Shown here in pieces: positions 6,539-12,853 of a stretch of DNA of 15,795 nucleotides (within the stretch, counting starts at the first letter, position 1; the number at the start of each line of letters is the position of its first letter). Location of the stretch: positions 11,734 to 27,528 of the forward strand of contig MU602990.1 of assembly GCA_025201865.1 (NCBI GenBank), read 5' to 3'. Position numbers and translations under genes: made by a program. The notes under the pieces were generated by a model. The model was not told where the DNA came from. It worked only from the letters and a program-made list of their open reading frames with translations, and ran no database searches. Origin of the DNA: Ramicandelaber brevisporus. Lineage: Eukaryota; Kickxellomycota; Ramicandelaberales; Ramicandelaberaceae.

Positions 6539-9154
6539 ATGTCACTTTCGAGTGCATTTAATTTGTCGAACGTTGGCCGTGCTGGTATCCGAAATGCTGC
6601 GATCACACTTACTAGCAGCAGTGTGCCTTTCGTCATATCGCGCCAGGTCCACGACAAGGCACTCTCCCTCTACACCAGCCCCCACACAATGAACGGGCAG
6701 GATGTTGACGGCTCGACAAACTTTATTCTCAGATACTTCAGTCACTATGACCCTGTCGATGAGACTTTCCCCCTGTATGCTGAGCGTATGGCCGCTTCGG
6801 CATTCCGCGAGTTGGAACGTACTGCTCGTCGTTCAGAACATCCTCTTCCTCACATCGACATCGACATCGGCACCACCCTAACCCCCTTCTGTCTCTTTTC
6901 TCTCCGAACTCTTGGTTTCATTCTCGCTGCCTATTCACCAAATCCCACCAATGCATTTCGCCGTTTTCTCTCCCTTCTCATTCGCATTTCTTCTGGATAT
7001 ACCAAAGACCGTGATCTCATTAGCTACCGTCAGATTATTTTAACGGTCTTCAAGCCCTTCTCTCAAGGTGCTCCTACCATTCTACTTGAACTCCTGCAGG
7101 AACATGTTCATGGCACTGATAACAGTCTTCTTGGTACAATTTATTTGGTGTCATCGCTTTATCTCTTCAATGGGCATCTACCTCCCGAACTCTCCGCAGT
7201 TGTTTATAGTGTTGCCCATTCTGCCATGCGTCGCAGTCTTCACCACAATATCACACACGGGACTAGGATTATAGAGTGCTTGGGGTGGACATGCAAGCGC
7301 TTATATCCTGAGCAGCCAGGCAATCTGCCGCTCCTTCAACCATTTTACAATGCTATTGAGTACCTCCTCCCCCATTCTGATCAGTTCCCATCAATCCACA
7401 AGGTATTCACTGATCTGCAGCATCTGAACCCTGGAATGGCATTCCAACTGTACGATCTCGTAATTCAGCAGCTCGGCCGTCCGATTACATATTCAAATCG
7501 ATACGAGGCTGTCGAATCCAAGCTACAATGTATTGGAGCCATGTACAGCGCCATTCGCACTATGACACTGCTCGACCGAGACACACTTCTCCACGAGCTC
7601 GTTTCAATCCTCGAATCGGATGCTGTTCCATTTGTGATTCTAACAGGTCGCATGGCGGCATATGGCGATCCAATCGCTCTTTGGAGCAACTGTGTTGGTG
7701 ACATCGATGGTTTCTCGTCTCTGATTCTGCGCAAGCTGATCCCGCTTATTTCGAACCCAGAGCGCGATTACACTGAATGGATAGCCGAAGTTGTCAGGAA
7801 GGAGGACCACATCAAGGATGTCAATATAGCGGCGATGTCGATTCCGCTTCATGATGGATTCCATGGAGTGCCAACTCCAGTCCAACTGGTTGCTGCCGCC
7901 ATGCATCACTTACTCAATCCAGATGGCGATTATCGAGTAACAGCCGCTGCTCGCGATTTTATGATCTACAACCAAGGCAAGATTGAATACGATCCAACTG
8001 TGTCATCGATTAGCGCATTTAACATCCCCGAGTTGGCAAAGAGTATTGGTATGCCGAATCCATCCAGCCTTGATTTCGGTGCCAGTGTTTGGAATCACAT
8101 CGGAGAGTCTTTGTGCAACAGCATCGAGACATACCTTACTGTTGGACCAAGCAATGCTGCAAATGACCATAGCATCGAGTTCCTCGAGTATCTGCGTCCG
8201 GCACTCCCAAGCGCTAAGCTACAAGAACGCCTAGTCCACTTGATTGGCGAGCTGTCGTTATTCAGGACTCAGTCACAGGTGATTCCAAGCCGCATTCTTG
8301 AACTTGTACAAGACCATCTCTCACTCGAGCCGCCGATACAAATGAGCTCATCCACCTGGAATCTTATACATGCCCTTGGTCTGTGTGGCATCAATCCGCG
8401 TGATGACGAAGTACACGCGTGCATCCAAGGACTGTTGGATTTAATTTATAGCCCTCAGCAGCCAGCTGATCAGGTGGGCTGTGCTGTTGTCGCGTTGCTT
8501 GTCGTACTGCATCACTTGGGTTGGAACTTGCTCACACAATCCACTTTATGCGAGTCACTGCTATTGTTACCACCACAAATCTGGATGGGACACCTCCACC
8601 GACTGAACCTTCATCATGGCAAAACGAGCGATGAACCACTCATCCTGCGCTTCATGCTGTTTACTGCCCGCTATCGCGCACGCTATCTGCACGATGGCAA
8701 TATGAACAGTGAGGTAGATTCGCAGCTACTCGTCGAATGCTTGACTAACGTATGCTGCAGCAACATTGTCAACATTGTCGATGACGACATTTTACCTGGC
8801 AATCCAGTGTTCCCGTTGTCTTTAACGGCTCGCTTCCCCGGCCATTTCTACAATCCATTCGCGATCTCTGAGAAAGAAATCCGCAAAATCTACGACAGCT
8901 TCACAAACAGTGTGCTCAGTCAAGACTTGATGAATGCGCCACCGGACATAACGGTGGTTTGTTCGATTCGCGATTTCCTTCGTTTAACCCACCTCTATGA
9001 CGCTGAGTTTGCAGCGGTTTCGCGCATGGTCGATAAGAGGATCACTCTGGCGGCCGAGTCGTGTGGCGTGGACCAGCAGATGGCGGCCGTCATCGCTCTG
9101 GCAACCATCCTCTGCAAATACGTCAACTATTTCATTCACGATAATTTCAACTAG
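6539..9154 (+). CDS. Large Leu-rich helical protein of unknown family, possibly mitochondrial
   Basis: This uninterrupted gene encodes 871 residues from the first in-frame ATG at 6539. A second candidate start at 6689 (CACAATG, better context) gives 821. I do not recognise the family. The sequence is Leu/Ile/His-rich, lacks low-complexity runs, and reads like a chain of amphipathic helices, so an alpha-solenoid fold (HEAT/ARM-like) is a reasonable but unproven guess. No Walker, zinc-finger, kinase or transmembrane signature is visible. The first 45 residues from 6539 are rich in Ser/Ala/Arg and poor in acid (MSLSSAFNLSNVGRAGIRNA), like a mitochondrial presequence. If that is right, the upstream start is the real one. 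Codons favour C in the third position, so it is clearly coding. It faces the NCOA5-like gene convergently. Confidence 0.85.
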   Translation: MSLSSAFNLSNVGRAGIRNAAITLTSSSVPFVISRQVHDKALSLYTSPHTMNGQDVDGSTNFILRYFSHYDPVDETFPLYAERMAASAFRELERTARRSEHPLPHIDIDIGTTLTPFCLFSLRTLGFILAAYSPNPTNAFRRFLSLLIRISSGYTKDRDLISYRQIILTVFKPFSQGAPTILLELLQEHVHGTDNSLLGTIYLVSSLYLFNGHLPPELSAVVYSVAHSAMRRSLHHNITHGTRIIECLGWTCKRLYPEQPGNLPLLQPFYNAIEYLLPHSDQFPSIHKVFTDLQHLNPGMAFQLYDLVIQQLGRPITYSNRYEAVESKLQCIGAMYSAIRTMTLLDRDTLLHELVSILESDAVPFVILTGRMAAYGDPIALWSNCVGDIDGFSSLILRKLIPLISNPERDYTEWIAEVVRKEDHIKDVNIAAMSIPLHDGFHGVPTPVQLVAAAMHHLLNPDGDYRVTAAARDFMIYNQGKIEYDPTVSSISAFNIPELAKSIGMPNPSSLDFGASVWNHIGESLCNSIETYLTVGPSNAANDHSIEFLEYLRPALPSAKLQERLVHLIGELSLFRTQSQVIPSRILELVQDHLSLEPPIQMSSSTWNLIHALGLCGINPRDDEVHACIQGLLDLIYSPQQPADQVGCAVVALLVVLHHLGWNLLTQSTLCESLLLLPPQIWMGHLHRLNLHHGKTSDEPLILRFMLFTARYRARYLHDGNMNSEVDSQLLVECLTNVCCSNIVNIVDDDILPGNPVFPLSLTARFPGHFYNPFAISEKEIRKIYDSFTNSVLSQDLMNAPPDITVVCSIRDFLRLTHLYDAEFAAVSRMVDKRITLAAESCGVDQQMAAVIALATILCKYVNYFIHDNFN

Positions 9155-9230
9155 GCAGCATTCTGTCATTACACATTGATTCAACCATTGAGAATAATAA
9201 TACTAATCATACTAACTTTTTTTTTTAAAT

Positions 9231-9236
9231 AATAAA
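9231..9236 (+). terminator. AATAAA poly(A) signal
   Basis: A canonical AATAAA lies 77 nt after the stop codon of the 871-residue protein gene, within the 124-nt gap to the convergent gene's stop. The 3' ends of the two transcripts probably meet or overlap here. Confidence 0.65.
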
Positions 9237-9278
9237 CATGTTTATGCAGCAGTGTTTTTACAGTATTAGTTTAGAGTA

Positions 9279-10754
9279 TTAATTTATAGTGAGAAAAGAG
9301 TGGCTGGATTGAATAGCAGGCTGTAGTGGCTGAGATGCCTGCATAAATGCTGGCTGCTGCTGCTGTTGCTGCTGTTGAGGTGCTTGTGTTGTAATCTGTG
9401 ATTGCTGTGGTTGCTGTTGCTGTTGCATTTGTTGCTGATACATTTGTTGTTGGTACATTTGGTGCTGATACATTTGGTGCTGATACATCTGGGTGAATTG
9501 CTGCCATAGCAGCGGATCAAACGTGAATGGCATGACTGGAGCAAAGAGAGGAGGGACTAGTCCTACTGCCGGTGTTGCTGCCGCTACTGCAGTTGCTGGC
9601 GGCGCTGCTGTTTCTGCTATTACTGCTGTTGTTGTTGGAGGTTCTGTTTCGGTTTCTGCTGGTTCTGCCACTGTCTTTGTACTTACTTCGGTGGGACGGC
9701 TGGTGGAAATTGGCGACGCAGAGTTAGCCCATTGTGTCAAATCAGACTGGGTTTGTTGCGAGCGATCTTCTGTTGAAGACGAATGCTGGCTCACTCCGGT
9801 CGATTGGTGACGATCTGCATTAGATGAATGATCTCGATTAGGTGAGTGATCTGGATGGTATGAAACTGCCGGGTTTTGATCATAAGATGGCTCTCTGCCA
9901 TAACGATTTTCTTCTTCAGTTCTAGATTCTCTCGCGCTCGTGCTTGCTCTCGATCTGGCTGGTCGCGCATATCTCATCACATACTCAATGGCCTCTTCGC
10001 TACTACATCCCTTAATGACTGTGTCGTACATGCCCCATGAAGGAGGCTTCTTGCGGTAGTCGTCATGGCTGCGCTCCGACAGCGTCACGACGTTTGTATG
10101 CGCGCTATGAGCCCACGTCAGGTAAAAGAACTGGACACCAAGCGAGTGCATTTCGCGGTTCATCATGGTCATCCATTCATTTCGAATATAGCCATGGATC
10201 AATGCAGTGCTCAGATTGCGGCTGGTAAACCTAGACACCACATTCTCGGCAAGAGCCATCGAGTTGTCATTGGGACGCAGCGCAAACACAATCACCTCGC
10301 AGTCGTAGAGAGATGGATGGCGACAGAAGAAATCGCGGATAATGCTCGGATGATCTGAGTTTTTGACACCAAGGCGAGGGATGTCTGGCGCGAGCATGGA
10401 CGGCTGGGGATTCCCGCGGAAACGAGGATGGCTGATCTGATAGAGCTCACGGGGCGGTGCACCGTGTCGTTCGTAGTGACGGCTGTGTCGATAGTCTGGA
10501 GAGCGCGAGCGGTTGCGTCCGCTGTGGCGATGCGAATCATGAGGACTGTAATCGTGCTGTGAATGGTGACGAGCCGCATGAACTCGCGAAGGTGATCTGG
10601 AGCGAGAGCGTGCGCGATAGTGTGTTTGGTGATCTGGATACTGTTCGTGAGCAGCATCGCTCGAGCCAGTGTACAGTCTTTTCGGTGCACCTGCTGCTGA
10701 CCCAACCGACCGATTCAGCACTCGTGGGTCAGTTGCTCGATCGTAGTCTGCCAT
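9279..10754 (-). CDS. SR- and Gln-rich nuclear protein with an NCOA5-like (anticodon-binding-like) domain
   Basis: From the ATG at 10754 the product is 491 residues starting MADYDRATDPRVLNR. It has an Arg/Ser/His-rich segment with RSRSRSPSR-type dipeptides (about 46-95), a single folded region (about 135-265, beginning YDCEVIVFALRP), then a Ser/Thr-rich linker and a Gln/Met/Tyr-rich tail containing repeated QMYQH/QMYQQ units. SR dipeptides suggest a nuclear, splicing or mRNA-linked role. The folded region resembles the class II tRNA-synthetase anticodon-binding-like domain of metazoan NCOA5 in layout (DCEVIVF strand, A-E-N-V-V-S-R-F helix, FFYLTW strand); I judged this by eye. An upstream ATG at 10958 would add 68 residues including a poly-Thr run, but it overlaps the His-rich gene, so the shorter form is preferred. 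Confidence 0.75.
   Translation of the reverse strand: MADYDRATDPRVLNRSVGSAAGAPKRLYTGSSDAAHEQYPDHQTHYRARSRSRSPSRVHAARHHSQHDYSPHDSHRHSGRNRSRSPDYRHSRHYERHGAPPRELYQISHPRFRGNPQPSMLAPDIPRLGVKNSDHPSIIRDFFCRHPSLYDCEVIVFALRPNDNSMALAENVVSRFTSRNLSTALIHGYIRNEWMTMMNREMHSLGVQFFYLTWAHSAHTNVVTLSERSHDDYRKKPPSWGMYDTVIKGCSSEEAIEYVMRYARPARSRASTSARESRTEEENRYGREPSYDQNPAVSYHPDHSPNRDHSSNADRHQSTGVSQHSSSTEDRSQQTQSDLTQWANSASPISTSRPTEVSTKTVAEPAETETEPPTTTAVIAETAAPPATAVAAATPAVGLVPPLFAPVMPFTFDPLLWQQFTQMYQHQMYQHQMYQQQMYQQQMQQQQQPQQSQITTQAPQQQQQQQQPAFMQASQPLQPAIQSSHSFLTIN
9343..9490 (-). repeat. CAG/CAA-rich repeat encoding the Gln-rich tail
   Basis: On the minus strand, CAG/CAA runs encode poly-Gln tracts. Four 15-bp units near 9427-9490 encode QMYQH or QMYQQ pentapeptides, two of each. 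Expansion by slippage is the likely origin. Confidence 0.8.
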
Positions 10755-10762
10755 CAGTGTTA

Positions 10763-10766
10763 CTAC

Positions 10767-10797
<31 letters not shown>

Positions 10798-10843
10798 GCT
10801 GTTGTTTGTTTGTTTGTTTCGAAAGATGCGAGTAGCGAATCAT
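10763..10843 (-). CDS. Poly-Gln upstream ORF in the leader of the NCOA5-like gene
   Basis: On the minus strand an ATG at 10843 opens 26 codons, MIRYSHLSKQTNK followed by 13 Gln, and stops at TAG (10763-10765). The stop is 8 nt upstream of the preferred start of the NCOA5-like protein. It would be translated from the same mRNA and so probably affects initiation at the main start. The Gln run is the (CAA)n microsatellite, which would read as poly-Thr in the frame of the main protein. That the peptide is made is inference. Confidence 0.4.
10767..10820 (-). repeat. (CAA)n and (CAAA)n microsatellite
   Basis: On the minus strand, three CAAA-type units are followed by CAACAG and about ten CAA units, immediately upstream of the NCOA5-like start. 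Confidence 0.9.
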
Positions 10844-10917
10844 GGATGCAATCAAATTGAAAAGGAACAAGCAAAGAAGCGAATGGAAAGATGTATGGGT
10901 GAGTGAATACGGCTTGC

Positions 10918-11163
10918 TTAGTCGCTGTCGCTGCTGCTGCTACTGTCGTAATAGCCATGGCAGTGATGGTGGTGGCGACGGCGGCGATAGCGTTTGGGTA
11001 TTCTCACATAGGCCGGTGGAGCATAGTATCCGCCGTGGTGATATCCGTGATGACCGTGGTGGCTGTGGTGGCTGTGGTGGTGCCCGCCGCCAAAGATGTA
11101 GCCTAGCAAACCGTGGTGATGGCCGTGGTGTCCGTGGTGTCCGTGGTGGTGATAGCCAAACAT
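10918..11163 (-). CDS. Small His/Gly-rich protein, 81 residues
   Basis: The product starts MFGYHHHGHHGHHGHHH and is dominated by HHG/HHS units through about residue 44. A Tyr/Pro segment follows (GGYYAPPAYVRIPK), then a basic block with RRRR (about 59-62), another His run and a Ser/Asp tail ending SSSSSDSD. There is no signal peptide or clear membrane segment. His clusters suggest Ni, Zn or Cu binding, but that is inferred from composition only. A TATAAG lies about 100 nt upstream with no ATG between the expected transcription start and 11163, which supports this start. The stop is 163 nt before the start of the NCOA5-like gene on the same strand. Overlapping plus-strand frames are Val/Ala- or Gly-rich shadows of the repeat. 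Family unknown. Confidence 0.6.
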   Translation of the reverse strand: MFGYHHHGHHGHHGHHHGLLGYIFGGGHHHSHHSHHGHHGYHHGGYYAPPAYVRIPKRYRRRRHHHHCHGYYDSSSSSDSD

Positions 11164-11261
11164 GGAAGTGTGTGCGGTTGTAAGGATGTGGTGTTCTTGG
11201 TGTATGTTAGTTCGGCTGCGACTGAATTAGTGCTGCTGCGAGCTTCTGAGTGAATGGCATG

Positions 11262-11267
11262 CTTATA
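11262..11267 (-). promoter_or_regulatory. TATA box of the His/Gly-rich gene
   Basis: TATAAG on the minus strand lies about 100 nt upstream of the ATG at 11163. A start about 30 nt downstream would give a leader of about 70 nt that is A/C-rich and has no upstream ATG. Confidence 0.5.
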
Positions 11268-11306
11268 TGCACTTGCATTTGTGTGCATGTTTGCATTGCC
11301 AAGATA

Positions 11307-11361
11307 CCATCCTTCGATTGAGCACAGACCACATTCGAATCCAGTATCCCATCCTTCGATT
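11307..11361. promoter_or_regulatory. Two identical 13-bp elements 42 bp apart
   Basis: CCATCCTTCGATT occurs at 11307-11319 and 11349-11361, in the same orientation, 42 bp start to start (close to four helical turns). Both flanks add a shared AT one base upstream. The pair lies 40-100 bp upstream of the TATA box of the His/Gly-rich gene, where activator sites are expected. I saw no third copy in the window. The protein that binds is unknown. Confidence 0.45.
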
Positions 11362-11486
11362 TGAAACTGACTGTCCTGAGCTACAACAGTGCTTCCTTCC
11401 ATCTGCCAAGTCAGCACATGCAGCGAGCAGCAAGAAGCACGGACCAGCTCTTGGCTCGCAGTTCAAACAATGTGTGCAATCTATTG

Positions 11487-11492
11487 TTTATT
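11487..11492 (-). terminator. AATAAA poly(A) signal of the Cys-rich gene
   Basis: AATAAA on the minus strand lies about 150 nt beyond the stop codon at 11645. It completes a transcription unit with the TATA box at 12283-12289. Confidence 0.55.
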
Positions 11493-11644
11493 AAAATGAA
11501 TCAAAACGAATTATTTTACGCAGTGTAATGAGGTGTAAATTGATGAGGAATGTGAACGATAGCAAAATAAAATAAGAAAAGAACGGTAACAAAAAAAAGA
11601 GTCCAATGCAAGCAAAGAAAAAAAACGATCCCAGTTTGCTAATC

Positions 11645-11827
11645 CTAAGCCCGAATTGGATCAACGCCAACCTTTTGGGGGCCATGACGGCCTGGATACA
11701 GCACTCGGGTGTTGGTTTCGGGCTCAGAGCAGGACGAGCACAAGCATGGGATGAAAAAGATGGTCATGCACCGACAGCTGACACCGGTCAGGTCGAAGTG
11801 AGTGCACTTGTACATTGGCGCGCACAT
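11645..11827 (-). CDS. Small Cys-rich protein, 60 residues
   Basis: The product starts MCAPMYKCTHFDLTGVSCRC and has seven cysteines in the first 33 residues (positions 2, 8, 18, 20, 28, 30, 33), including CRC and CLCSSC. A hydrophobic stretch, MTIFFIPCLC, lies at about 21-30. The C-terminal half, with RHGPQKVGVDPIRA, has no cysteine. The CxC and CxxC spacing suggests metal binding, but I recognise no family. The start context is good (AAAAAGAATG, A at -3) and codons mostly end in G or C. A TATA box about 455 nt upstream and an AATAAA downstream bracket it. The in-frame codons upstream are open for about 60 triplets without an ATG, so an additional exon and intron in the leader are possible. 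Confidence 0.5.
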   Translation of the reverse strand: MCAPMYKCTHFDLTGVSCRCMTIFFIPCLCSSCSEPETNTRVLYPGRHGPQKVGVDPIRA

Positions 11828-12159
11828 TCTTTTTGTTCTTTGCTTGGGTTTGGTGGGTAGCTGTGTGGGTTTGGTGGCTGGAGTGGCGGCGGTGGAAAAA
11901 GGGGGAAGCGAGGGTAGCGCTAGTAGCAGCTGATATTTTTGGAATGCAAGAAAGTCGATGGCAGCACAGCGAGGTGGCTTTTGAAGGTAGCAGTCTATCC
12001 GCTCTATCGCGTGCTATTGTTTTTGGTATGGTAAAGTAAAAGTAAAAATAAAAATAATAAAGGTATGTACAGGTGAAAGTCAGGCCGAGTCGAGAGTATG
12101 AGTCAAGATATCAATAGGCAAAAGACATGTAGTTGAAAGCAGCTTTTTTGTTGAGTTAC

Positions 12160-12207
12160 TGTTGTTGCTGTAGCTGTTGTTGTAGCTGTTGCTGTAGTGG
12201 TTGTTTT
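12160..12207 (-). repeat. CAA/CAG-type repeat in the leader of the Cys-rich gene
   Basis: Minus-strand units of ACAGCA, ACAACA and GCTACA alternate over about 48 bases, downstream of the predicted transcription start. Confidence 0.7.
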
Positions 12208-12282
12208 TTTTTTGGTTACGGAAGGATGAATGAGTGAGGAATAGTACTTCTTTCTTGACTGGTACGAGGCTTGAGGTCGTGT

Positions 12283-12289
12283 CTTTATA
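12283..12289 (-). promoter_or_regulatory. TATA box of the Cys-rich gene
   Basis: TATAAAG on the minus strand would place a transcription start near 12255. Between there and 11827 only one ATG occurs, opening the five-codon uORF MSFAY. A GTAACT donor-like site (12159-12154) and later AG sites could remove that uORF by splicing, but no donor is strong. Confidence 0.5.
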
Positions 12290-12853
12290 CTAGTGAACGT
12301 GGGTTGAAGCGTTTGTGGCTCATCTTACACACACGCACACGCACACACGCAAAACACACCATACCACACAGCATCACAGAGATGGCTCATTTTTTCTTTT
12401 TCTTCTTCTTTCGTTTGCTAGCACAACTAGGTTATGCGACTGTTTTCCCCACCAGCTCGCCTGTTGACTGCCTGTATCTGCTATGCTACTACCGCCATTC
12501 CGTTCTGCTAATGGTAACGTTGTTCACACAGTCCACATAATTGTGCAGATTAGAGGGGAGGAGGGATGCGAGTTGATGTGGCGATTGGTTGAAAAGTCGA
12601 TGGTGGGGGCTGGGTACACGAAAGGAGTGCCTGTGCCCACTCTTGGTTCGAGGCCACGTCAACAACACACCCATTCTCACTCCCTCTCTCTCTCGCCCAC
12701 TTTCTCTCGCTTTCACTCACTCGCCCAGAACTGCAAAGAAGAAGAAAAAAATCCACAGTACACGCACAGTCTGGCGGGTAGACGGCAAACGACTTCTCAC
12801 CCACGACAAACCAACAGTTGAACGGCAGACCAGCGAGCGAGCAGCCGGGACCG

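Larger units (their letters stand above)
11828..12853. other. Divergent intergenic region between the Cys-rich gene and ZW10
   Basis: The left part (to about 12260) is the long leader of the minus-strand Cys-rich gene. It contains one short uORF (12111-12128, MSFAY) and a CAACAG-type repeat (12160-12207). The right part holds an AC-rich run (12327-12360), a CT-rich tract (12672-12725) and the ZW10 leader. Open frames at 12271-12540 and 12483-12821 look like low-complexity noise. I see no clear TATA box for ZW10. Confidence 0.5.

Noticed and set aside
12271-12540. 89-codon plus-strand frame with a poly-Phe run
   Set aside because: It reads an AC-rich repeat and a T-rich tract in the divergent promoter region and has no family resemblance.
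12642-12662. GGTTCGAGGCC resembling a tRNA T-loop
   Set aside because: The flanking bases do not form a T-stem, and no D-arm, anticodon arm or acceptor stem is present.
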